Positions 8,431 to 15,056 of a DNA stretch of 33,490 nucleotides are shown here, piece after piece. Numbering within the stretch: the stretch's first letter is position 1; the number at the start of each line of letters is the position of its first letter. The notes beneath the pieces are model-generated. The model ran no database searches, was not told where the DNA came from, and saw only the letters and a program-made list of their open reading frames with translations. The position numbers and the translations under genes are program-made. The DNA comes from Actinomadura sp. HBU206391 (GTDB taxonomy: Bacteria; Actinomycetota; Actinomycetes; Streptosporangiales; Streptosporangiaceae), in NCBI RefSeq assembly GCF_014323665.1, contig NZ_JABVEB010000060.1, forward strand, positions 1 through 33,490. The letters run 5' to 3'.

Positions 8431-8436
8431 TCGCGG

Positions 8437-11133
8437 TCATCGGACGGTGCAGGCCGTGCCGTTCAGCGTGAAGGCAGCGGGTTCGCCGTTCGAGGCGGAT
8501 CGGTCGGCGATGAAGCCGAACGTCGCGGTGCCGGACGGCTGGACGGTCCCGTTGTAACCGGCGTTCTTCGCGGTCACGTCGGCGCCCGTCTGGGTGTGCG
8601 CGGCGCCCCAGGTCTGGGTGATCCGCTGGCCGTCCGGGAACCGCCAGGCGAGGTTCCAACCGTTGACCGCCGACGTACCGGTGTTCGTGATCGTCACCTC
8701 TGCCTGATAGCCGCCGCCCCACTCGCCGGTCACGGTGTACGCGACCGAGCACGCACCGCTCGCCGGCGGATCGGTGGGCGTCGGCGTGGGAGTCGGCGTC
8801 GGGGTGGGGGTCTGCGTCGGGGTGGGCGGGGTGGTGGACCCGCCGGTCCGGTCGGCGTACAACACGCCGCGGCCGTTGGTGCCGAGGTAGACCCTGCCGT
8901 ACACACGTGGGTCGCCGGTTAGCGCCTCGCCCATGTTGCCGTACTGGTGGCGGTCGTCGTTGATCCGCACCCAGGTGCCTGCGGCGTCGTCAGAGCGGAA
9001 GACCCCCGTGACGCCGTCGACGGTGCCGACCGCGAAGACGGCCGGGTAGGTCTGGCCCGGCGCCGCCTTGCCGAAACCGACGTTCAGGGCCTTCGACATG
9101 GCCGCCACCTTGGTGAAGCTCGCGCCCGAGTTGGTGGAGTGGAACAGCCCGGTGTCACCGGCCAGCCAGAGGTCGCCCTCTCGGCCGGGCACCGCCTTGA
9201 AGTGCACGCCCGACGACGGCAGCCCGGTCGCGGCGGTCGCCGCGAAGCTCTGGCCGCCGTTGGTGCTGACGTAGAGCCGGCCGGCGCTGTAGGCGTAGAA
9301 CTTGTTCGCGTTGACCCGGTCGGACTCGACGACCGCGTTCTGCGGAGCACCTGAAGCGTGGGTCCACGAGTTTCCGAAGCCGACCGAGTAGACCACGGGA
9401 CTGTCCTTGGGAGCCCACACGAACCGGCTGCCGTTGGCCGCCGCCGCGATCGTGCCGCCCTCGTTGATCCCGCCCGGCTCGGTGCCCTGGAACCAGTTCG
9501 CCCCGCCGTCGGTGGAGAACGCCGCGTGACTGTCGTTGGGGCGGTCGGCGTCGGCGAAGTTGCCGGCCCGCACCATGACGCTGGGGTTGGTCTCGGCGTA
9601 GTCGAGGCTCGTCGTGGTCGTGAAGCCGGGCTGGGTGAACATCATCGCCGGCACGGCGTCGAGGTTGTTGTGCCTGAAGCCGCCGATGTCACCGAGACCG
9701 CTGACCAGCGGAACCCCGGACGGCGGGCTGACCAGGTCGAGCACCGCGGTCTCCTCCAGGCCTTTCGCCATCGGCCTGATGGTGAACTGGCCGCCGGAGT
9801 CCCACTGGCCGAGGTCCGTGGTGCCGTAGACGGTCGCGCCCGTGCCGTACATCATCCGGCCCGAGTTGAACGGGTCGATCTCCAGGGACTCCGTCATCCA
9901 GCCCAGTTTCGGTGAGGTCTCCGGAGGTGCGGGGTTGGTACCGAACGTCAGCCACGGCGCGGCCGAGATGTCCATCTTGTAGCGGAAACTGCGGTTCGGA
10001 TAGCTCGTGAAGTCCCACACCCGGGTCCACGTGGCGCCGCTGTCGGTGCTGCGGAAGAAGATGACGTCGGGCCACCAGGAGATCTGCGTCGCCACCATGA
10101 GCGTGCCCGGCCGCTGCCGGTCGACGGTCAGGCCGCTATAGCCGAAGTAGTCGTCGGCGCTGCTCGAGGGGATCGGGCTGATCTGTGTCCACGTCCCGGT
10201 CGCGGTGGCGTAGCGCCACACGTCGCCCTTGGCCCCGTCGTACGGCCCGCCCGTGTCGCTGGTGGCGAGGTAGAGGTAGCCGTTCGTGGTGTCCAGCACG
10301 CCCTTGTGCGCGATGTAGCCGGTCGGCTGTCCGGCCACCCGCTCCCAGGAGGTTCCTCCGTTGGTGGTGCGGTAGACGGTGTTCTGCTTGTCGGCCACGC
10401 CCACGTAGATGGTCTGGGTGAGGTTGCCGGCGGTCGCGGTCCGCTTGTCGAAGGTCACCCAGACGACGCCCTGGTTGTCGCCGAGATAGGCGTCGCCCGG
10501 ACTCTGTGCGTAGTTGCCGGGGTTGGGGAAGTTGGAGACCTTCGACCAGGTTGCCCCTGAATCGGTGCTGCGCCACAGACCGTTGCCGCTGGGAGCGCCG
10601 AGGTAGAGCACGCTGTTTCGGTTGGGGTCGATGGCGAGGCGCTCGCCCATGCCCCGGCCGGGCATGTTGCCCCCGAGCTTGAACGGCAGCGGGCTGGTCT
10701 GCCACGTGTCGCCCTTGTTCGTGGACCGCAGGATCGCGCCGTTGTTCGGATCCCAGCTGTTGGTGTACATCCCCGCGGCGACGTAGACGCGGTTCGGGTC
10801 GACCGCGTCGGTGGCCAGGCTCACGACGCCGTTGTAGCCCCAGTTGGCCTGGCCCACCCAGTCGAGCAACGGCGTCCAGCTCTGTGAGCCCTGGTTCCAC
10901 CGGTAGGCGCCGCCGATGTCGGTGCGCGCGTAGATCAGGTCCTTCTGACCCTGGTTGAAGACGATGCCGGGTACGAAGCCGCCGCCGGCGATCTGGACGT
11001 TCTTCCACGAGTAGGTGTCGGCGGCCGCCGCCGACGCCGGCGTGGTGCCGGCGGCGTATGCCACCAGCGCCATCACCGCGGCGAGCGCCGCGGCCAGCAT
11101 GGCCGCGAGCGCGCTGACGAGGTTCTTCCGCAT
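8437..11133 (-). CDS. Secreted GH74 xyloglucanase with C-terminal CBM2
   Basis: An 898-residue secreted beta-glucanase. A signal peptide occupies about residues 1-38 (MRKNLVSALA, a hydrophobic core, then ASAAAADT). Residues ~40-760 form the two seven-bladed propellers of glycoside hydrolase family 74, with repeated RSTDSGATW/RTTNGGTSW blade motifs. The two catalytic carboxylates are visible: Asp72 in ARTDIGGAYRW and Asp482 in SGLGDIGGFRH, near the positions described for clostridial Xgh74A. A Pro-Thr linker (about 762-792) leads to a family 2 cellulose-binding module (about 793-898, conserved WGGGYQAEV, NGWNLAW and terminal Cys pair). GH74 enzymes cut xyloglucan by inversion. The ATG at 11133 is preferred over upstream in-frame codons because the signal peptide starts there; the ribosome-binding site (AGGGAA) is modest. 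It is probably monocistronic, with a strong hairpin after the stop. Confidence 0.96.
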   Translation of the reverse strand: MRKNLVSALAAMLAAALAAVMALVAYAAGTTPASAAAADTYSWKNVQIAGGGFVPGIVFNQGQKDLIYARTDIGGAYRWNQGSQSWTPLLDWVGQANWGYNGVVSLATDAVDPNRVYVAAGMYTNSWDPNNGAILRSTNKGDTWQTSPLPFKLGGNMPGRGMGERLAIDPNRNSVLYLGAPSGNGLWRSTDSGATWSKVSNFPNPGNYAQSPGDAYLGDNQGVVWVTFDKRTATAGNLTQTIYVGVADKQNTVYRTTNGGTSWERVAGQPTGYIAHKGVLDTTNGYLYLATSDTGGPYDGAKGDVWRYATATGTWTQISPIPSSSADDYFGYSGLTVDRQRPGTLMVATQISWWPDVIFFRSTDSGATWTRVWDFTSYPNRSFRYKMDISAAPWLTFGTNPAPPETSPKLGWMTESLEIDPFNSGRMMYGTGATVYGTTDLGQWDSGGQFTIRPMAKGLEETAVLDLVSPPSGVPLVSGLGDIGGFRHNNLDAVPAMMFTQPGFTTTTSLDYAETNPSVMVRAGNFADADRPNDSHAAFSTDGGANWFQGTEPGGINEGGTIAAAANGSRFVWAPKDSPVVYSVGFGNSWTHASGAPQNAVVESDRVNANKFYAYSAGRLYVSTNGGQSFAATAATGLPSSGVHFKAVPGREGDLWLAGDTGLFHSTNSGASFTKVAAMSKALNVGFGKAAPGQTYPAVFAVGTVDGVTGVFRSDDAAGTWVRINDDRHQYGNMGEALTGDPRVYGRVYLGTNGRGVLYADRTGGSTTPPTPTQTPTPTPTPTPTPTDPPASGACSVAYTVTGEWGGGYQAEVTITNTGTSAVNGWNLAWRFPDGQRITQTWGAAHTQTGADVTAKNAGYNGTVQPSGTATFGFIADRSASNGEPAAFTLNGTACTVR

Positions 11134-11233
11134 GGACGGTTCCCTGTCTGATGGGCAACCGCCACGCACGGTCAGGGACGGGCCCGGACGACCGCCACGC
11201 CGAGGGCGTGCATGAGCGAGATGCGCGGGGTGA

Positions 11234-11262
11234 ACTCGCGCGAGGGCTCTACTCGCGCGAGG
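11234..11262. promoter_or_regulatory. Two palindromic operator candidates upstream of the GH74 gene
   Basis: ACTCGCGCGAGG occurs twice, at 11234-11245 and 11251-11262, spaced 17 bp start to start. The core CTCGCGCGAG is a perfect 10-bp palindrome. The pair lies about 100-130 bp upstream of the GH74 start codon. It does not match the CebR operator (TGGGAGCGCTCCCA) that controls many actinomycete cellulases. A local or tRNA-related role cannot be excluded, since the tRNA-His 3' end is only 144 bp away. Confidence 0.5.
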
Positions 11263-11405
11263 ACTTTCCGGCGGCTTTCGCGTGAACAATGCCGACTTTC
11301 ACACGCTGATCGGGCAGTGTCAATAAGGCTCGATAATCGCCCGGCGGAATGGGTGTCGATTCGATTCGAATTCGACGCCGCCACATCGGCGGATCGAGCG
11401 TACAG

Positions 11406-11479
11406 GGCGGCCGTCCGGGATCGAACCGAGAACCTCCAGGGCCACAACCTGGTGTGCAGACCACCACACCACGGCCGCC
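11406..11479 (-). tRNA. tRNA-His (GTG), divergent
   Basis: A full cloverleaf can be folded. The acceptor GCGGCCG pairs perfectly with CGGCCGC, with the diagnostic extra G-1 opposite C73 of histidine tRNAs. The D-stem is GTGT/GCAC, the anticodon stem CCAGG/CCTGG and the loop TTGTGGC (anticodon GTG), with a 5-nt variable loop and T-loop TTCGATC. Oddities are a C49-A65 mismatch at the base of the T-stem and G at position 14, where A is near-invariant. No 3' CCA is encoded. It looks unlike a normal actinomycete tRNA-His and may be a second, specialised copy. Confidence 0.8.
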
Positions 11480-11531
11480 ATGACCGAGCACGCACAGTAC
11501 AGAAGTACGGCCCGGCGAAACCTCAATTTCG

Positions 11532-11604
11532 TAGCGGGTGCAGGAATCGAACCTGCCTGCCGCGGCTTATGAGACCGCCGAACGCACCAGCGTCCCTACC
11601 CGCC
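11532..11604 (-). tRNA. tRNA-Met-like (CAT), divergent
   Basis: The 73-nt cloverleaf has acceptor GGCGGGT/ACCCGCT (G1-T72 wobble), D-stem GGAC/GTTC, anticodon stem GCGGT/GCCGC with loop CTCATAA (anticodon CAT), a 5-nt variable loop, T-stem GCAGG/CCTGC with TTCGATT, and discriminator A73. It lacks initiator features (C1-A72 mismatch, GGG/CCC anticodon stem), so elongator Met, or Ile with a lysidine-modified C34, are the choices. Position 8 is A and position 14 is G, both departures from near-invariant U8 and A14. No CCA is encoded. It lies 11 nt from the tRNA-Ser gene. Confidence 0.75.
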
Positions 11605-11615
11605 ATGGATAAAAG

Positions 11616-11702
11616 CGGAGGGTGCGAGATTCGAACTCGCGCGGGGGTGAACCCGACCACGGCTTAGCGGGCCGCTGCCTTACCGGACTCGGCCAACCCT
11701 CC
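11616..11702 (-). tRNA. tRNA-Ser (GCT) with C33
   Basis: An 87-nt class II tRNA. The acceptor GGAGGGT/ACCCTCC is perfect with discriminator G73, the D-stem is GCC/GGC, the anticodon stem GCGGC/GCCGT, there is a long serine-type variable arm, and the T-stem GCGAG/CTCGC closes TTCGAAT. The anticodon loop is CCGCTAA, giving anticodon GCT but C at position 33, where U is nearly universal. No CCA is encoded; a run of four T follows two bases after G73. It is first in the minus-strand array Ser-Met-His. Confidence 0.85.
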
Positions 11703-11986
11703 AGAACCGGGTAGAAAGCCGATCAACTCAGGCGCGATGACCACGTGCGGTGACTCCGGTCGCGCATGGCGTGCCGCAGGCTTCCCTGATGGGTGTGCGT
11801 GCGTCGCATTGCCGGTGCCTCCCTCGCGGTTTCGTGGCGCGGTCTCCGCCGCGCTTGTCTCACCATGCCGGAACCGCACACGAAGCGGCAACGCCTTTTT
11901 CGGCGGCCGAACGCGGACGAAGGGCAACCTTGAGCGCTAAATGAGCGTCGAAACACACGAAGCCGATGAGGAAGGGGCCCGCCTCC
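11703..11986. other. Gap between tRNA-Ser and the ATP-grasp gene
   Basis: About 280 bp with no gene I can support. The tRNA array and the ATP-grasp gene are divergent, so both promoters should lie here. No clear -10/-35 pair could be picked out by eye on either strand. Confidence 0.5.
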
Positions 11987-12793
11987 GTGCCCACGCTCGT
12001 GTTGTCTCCGCGGTACACCTCCGATTCCAGGGACCTGCGCGCGGCCGCCGTCGCGGCGGGATGGAGGGTGGAGCGGCTCGGTGGCTGGCGGCCGCCGGAC
12101 CGGTTGCGAGACCACGACGTGGTGCTCTACGGCGAACCGCTGTTCGTCGAGGTGATCGCGGCCGGGCTCGGCCGGGCGCTGATCGACGCGCCGTTCGACT
12201 GGCTGCTCGGCCTGCCGGAACGGCACCGCCGGCGCACGATCGAACTGACCACCATGGGCCACGCGCGGACCGTACGGGAACCGGTGTTCGTCAAGCCGGC
12301 CGACGGCCGCAAGGGCTTCGAGGGCGCCGTGTACGGGCCGGACGCCGAACTGCCCTCCACCGAGGCACAGCCCGATGACACCCCGGTGTTCACCGCCGAG
12401 CCGGTCGCCTGGGAGGTCGAGTTCCGGTGCTTCGTGCTCGACCGGCGGATCGCCGCGATGTCGCCGTACCTGCGTGAGGGCAGGTTCGCCCTCAGCGCGG
12501 ACGGCACCTGGCAGGCCGACGCCGGCGACGCCGGGCAGGCCGCCGCGTACGCCGAGGAACTGCTGGCCGACAAGGACGTGTCGATGCCGCCCGCAATCGT
12601 GATCGACATCGGGCGGGTGCGCGGGCGCGGCTGGGCCGTCATCGAGGCCAACAGCGCCTGGGGAGCCGGGATCTACGGCTGCGAGCCGCGGCGCGTCCTC
12701 GACGTGCTGGCCCGGGCCTGCGTCAGCCGCGACCGCCTCCAGCCCGGGGACGCCCCATGGGTCCTCGACCCCGTCGAGGTCACAGGCGGCTAG
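11987..12793 (+). CDS. ATP-grasp protein, R2K clade
   Basis: A 268-residue protein of the R2K clade of ATP-grasp enzymes, the divergent clade that includes eukaryotic CDC123. The family core is visible: PTLVLSPRYTSDSRDLRAAA at the N-terminus, the ATP-binding strand PVFVKPADGRKGF (about 90-102), VEFRCFVLDRRI with its conserved arginine, SPYLREGRF, IDIGRVRG, and the metal-binding end AVIEANSAWGAGIYG. ATP-grasp enzymes join a carboxylate to an amine or thiol via an acyl phosphate; the substrate of this clade in bacteria is unknown. GTG 11987 was chosen because the family starts at this point and GAGGAAGGGG precedes it by about 10 nt; an ATG at 11966 would add seven residues. Its 3' end overlaps the convergent nucleotidyltransferase gene by 14 bp. 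It is divergent from the aberrant tRNA array. Confidence 0.85.
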   Translation: MPTLVLSPRYTSDSRDLRAAAVAAGWRVERLGGWRPPDRLRDHDVVLYGEPLFVEVIAAGLGRALIDAPFDWLLGLPERHRRRTIELTTMGHARTVREPVFVKPADGRKGFEGAVYGPDAELPSTEAQPDDTPVFTAEPVAWEVEFRCFVLDRRIAAMSPYLREGRFALSADGTWQADAGDAGQAAAYAEELLADKDVSMPPAIVIDIGRVRGRGWAVIEANSAWGAGIYGCEPRRVLDVLARACVSRDRLQPGDAPWVLDPVEVTGG

Positions 12794-13520
12794 CCGCGAG
12801 ACGGGTCCGCACGACCAGATCGTTCAGGGGGCCGGCGGACGGCGGCTCCTCGGGCAGCGCGGAGGAGTCCCGCTCGTCCTCCAGCCGGAGCGTCAGCGCG
12901 ACCACGTCGGCGCCCAGCCGGTCCCGGTCCGGGGCGTCGGCGGCGAGCCGCGCGTGCTCGGCCGCCCGCTTGGCCTCGATCAGCTCGGGCAGATAGGCCG
13001 GTCCGTACTCGGCGGCGAGCGCGTTCAGGTCGGCGACGACGTCACCGGTGCGCATCAGGTGGACGCCGGTCAGCAGCACCCGGAAGGTGTAGAGCAGCGG
13101 CTTGAGCTCGGCCTTGCGCTCGAAAAGGCTCCACTGGTTGCGCGCGAAGCCCAGATAGTGGTGCGCGTGCATGCGGGTGACCAGCGACGGCACCAGCGCC
13201 TTCAGCTCCTCGTGCATCGGCCCGGACTCCACGACCAGTGGTGACATGACCTGTTCCAGCACGTAACCGTTGCGGGTCAGCAGCATCTGGCCGAACTTCA
13301 CCAGATCGTGTGTGACCAGGTCGATCTCCACACCGGACTGGTCGAAGGTCCAGGTGACCGTCTCCTGTCCCCGCGTGAGGCCGACTACCTCCTCGAGCGG
13401 GAGCAGGTGCACACCGCGCAGATCGATGTCGGAGTCGACGGAGGGAAAGCCGTAGAGGTGCGCGCCGCTCACCGTCATGAACGCGCGCGGGTACGGGTGC
13501 TCCGCCTCCGTGCTCGCCAT
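12780..13520 (-). CDS. RlaP/YcgL-type nucleotidyltransferase 1
   Basis: A 246-residue protein of the COG3541/PF10127 family (YcgL, also called RlaP), a DNA polymerase beta-type nucleotidyltransferase often found beside RNA ligases. The nucleotidyl-transfer motif is intact: SGAHLYGFPSVDSDIDLRG, with the metal-binding SDID pair, and a third acid in GVEIDLVTHDLVKF. The following RNGYVLEQVMSP segment and the helical C-terminal half are also family-like. ATG 13520 is preceded by GAGGGG. It is the second gene of a two-gene minus-strand unit, 17 bp after the upstream paralogue, and its 3' end overlaps the convergent ATP-grasp gene. Role inferred from the family: addition of nucleotides to damaged RNA ends, or nucleotidylation of another substrate. 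Confidence 0.85.
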   Translation of the reverse strand: MASTEAEHPYPRAFMTVSGAHLYGFPSVDSDIDLRGVHLLPLEEVVGLTRGQETVTWTFDQSGVEIDLVTHDLVKFGQMLLTRNGYVLEQVMSPLVVESGPMHEELKALVPSLVTRMHAHHYLGFARNQWSLFERKAELKPLLYTFRVLLTGVHLMRTGDVVADLNALAAEYGPAYLPELIEAKRAAEHARLAADAPDRDRLGADVVALTLRLEDERDSSALPEEPPSAGPLNDLVVRTRLAASRL

Positions 13521-13537
13521 GACCCCCTCGGGCAGTC

Positions 13538-14233
13538 TCAACCGTCCACCTCCACGTATCTGCGACGGACCGACACCAGGAACTCCTCGGCGGCGGCGCG
13601 GTCGGGCTCGGCCGGCAGCGGGCTTCGCGCCAGCGCCGCCTCCATCTCGGCGGTCAGCTCCGACCGCCATGCCATGATCTCGGCCCAGCCGACCTCGCCC
13701 CGCCGTACGGCCAGCAGCCGGTCGCGGAAGTCCGTGACGTCGACCAGCGGAGCGCCGTGCTCCACCAGGTGCCGGCCGCTGATCAGCAGCCGCAGCAGGT
13801 GCATCACGTGCTTCCACCGCGGTTCACCGCGGGTGCGCAGGTCCGCCCTGAGCCGCTGGAACTGGCTGTCGGCGTACCGCAGGAACGTGCGGTGGGCGTG
13901 CCGGGACACCAGCGAACCGCGCAGCGCGACCAGTTCCCGACCGACGTCGGTGATCTGCTCGACAAGCGGCGACCACAGGCATTCGAGCACGGTCGGATTG
14001 GCGTCCAGCGCGAGGCCGCAGAAGCGCTCCAGCTCCCAGGAGAACTGCTCCGGACCGGGCCCGTCCACGTGCGTCGGCGGCTTGTCGAAGCGCCAGAACA
14101 GCGGTGTCGGCGCGACGAACACGCCCCGCCGGTCGACGTCGCTGCCCTCGATCGCGAGCCCGTACGCCCGCGAGCCGACCACGACCGACAGGACCGTATG
14201 CTCGCGCACCAGCCGCTCCCCGAGATCGTTCAC
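13538..14233 (-). CDS. RlaP/YcgL-type nucleotidyltransferase 2
   Basis: A 231-residue paralogue of the next gene. The first motif is clear: VVGSRAYGLAIEGSDVDRRGVF (metal-binding SDVD). After it come DANPTVLECLWSPLV, equivalent to RNGYVLEQVMSPLVV in the partner, and the helical C-terminal part. Aligning the two by eye, the third catalytic acid (Asp in EIDL of the partner) corresponds to a Glu in PEQFSWE, so the active site differs. A GTG at 14233 (VNDLGERL) is the likely start; the ribosome-binding site is weak. It is divergent from the PAP2 gene, which begins 145 bp away. The two paralogues are only loosely similar, so they probably act on different substrates or as a heteromer; this is inference. 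Confidence 0.82.
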   Translation of the reverse strand: MNDLGERLVREHTVLSVVVGSRAYGLAIEGSDVDRRGVFVAPTPLFWRFDKPPTHVDGPGPEQFSWELERFCGLALDANPTVLECLWSPLVEQITDVGRELVALRGSLVSRHAHRTFLRYADSQFQRLRADLRTRGEPRWKHVMHLLRLLISGRHLVEHGAPLVDVTDFRDRLLAVRRGEVGWAEIMAWRSELTAEMEAALARSPLPAEPDRAAAEEFLVSVRRRYVEVDG

Positions 14234-14378
14234 GGCACCAGCCTGGCCTAGTCGGGTCGGAGGGTGCCAGCGCGTTTCCCATCCGGCGCCCCGTGACGGC
14301 CCGTTCGGCTCCCCGTAGGCTCGGCGGAACCGAACGGAGTGATCGGCCGTCGTACGGTGCACGCGCCCGAGGGGGAAC

Positions 14379-15056
14379 ATGGAAACGGCCGTCCGCCCGG
14401 AGCCTTCCGGACAGGGCATCCACCACCAGAGCCGCCGCGATCTTGTGATCGTGATCATGCTCGTCGCGGTGCTGGCCGGCCTCTTCACGCTGTACGGGCC
14501 GCTGAACCAGGGTCCCGAGCGGTGGGTGCTGAAGACCTGGCTGGACGAGCGGATTCCCCTGGTCGAGCCGTTCGTCGTCCCTTACTTGTCGATCTTCGTG
14601 GTGGCCGCCGTGACGCTCCCGGCGTTCCTGCTCAAGTCGGCGCGGATCGCGCGGTCCGCCCTGCTCGCGGCCGTCCTGACGCTGATCGTCGCCTATCTGT
14701 TCTACGCCTTCGCGCAGACGCACGTGCCGCGGCCGAGCGTGACCGGCGACGACGTGTTCTCCGCGATGCTGCGGTTCGTGTACGGCGGCGACAACGCCTA
14801 CAACTGCTTCCCGAGCCTGCACACGGCCTTCTCGGTGCTGATGGGGATCCACTGGATGTGGTTTCGGCTGCGGATCGGCCGGTACGTGGCGGCCTGGTGC
14901 GGGCTCATCGTGCTCTCCACGATCTTCGTGCATCAGCACTATGTGGCGGACGTGGCGGGCGGGGTGGTGGTGGCCGTCTCGGCCTGCCTGGCAGCGCGCC
15001 GTCTGACCGGAGGGCCGGTGCCGCTCCGGAGGAACGGCGAGCACGCCGGCCCATGA
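14379..15056 (+). CDS. PAP2-superfamily membrane phosphatase
   Basis: A 225-residue integral membrane protein with about five or six helices (first at IVIMLVAVLAGLF, residues 26-38). PAP2 motifs are present in modified form: HVPRP, FPSLHTAFSVLMG with the catalytic histidine, and HQHYVADVAGG with the second histidine. The family dephosphorylates lipid or prenyl phosphates, or acts in phospholipid head-group exchange as in the inositolphosphotransferase-like subgroup, which shares the FPSLH form. GAGGGGGAAC precedes the ATG. The stop overlaps the start of the phospholipase D gene (ATGA at 15053-15056), so the two are translationally coupled, and a joint role in phospholipid turnover is likely. 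Confidence 0.88.
   Translation: METAVRPEPSGQGIHHQSRRDLVIVIMLVAVLAGLFTLYGPLNQGPERWVLKTWLDERIPLVEPFVVPYLSIFVVAAVTLPAFLLKSARIARSALLAAVLTLIVAYLFYAFAQTHVPRPSVTGDDVFSAMLRFVYGGDNAYNCFPSLHTAFSVLMGIHWMWFRLRIGRYVAAWCGLIVLSTIFVHQHYVADVAGGVVVAVSACLAARRLTGGPVPLRRNGEHAGP

Larger units (their letters stand above)
7287..8436. other. Gene-free, repeat-rich 1.15 kb intergenic region
   Basis: No open frame here has actinomycete codon bias, conserved motifs or a ribosome-binding site. The region instead holds three kinds of inverted-repeat element (7414-7463 and 7826-7875; 7577-7636, 7661-7728 and 8231-8300; 8006-8058), an 8-bp tandem repeat (7471-7518) and the terminator of the GH74 gene (8390-8430). By eye, the stretch 7880-8230 is less GC-rich than neighbouring coding DNA. 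Confidence 0.8.

Noticed and set aside
7882..8922. Plus-strand frame crossing the repeat region into the GH74 3' end
   Set aside because: No ribosome-binding site or coding bias, and it runs over repeat elements and the complement of GH74.
11406..11702. tRNA genes as the attachment site of an integrated element
   Set aside because: No integrase, no second copy of a tRNA 3' end, and no clear boundary were found in the window.
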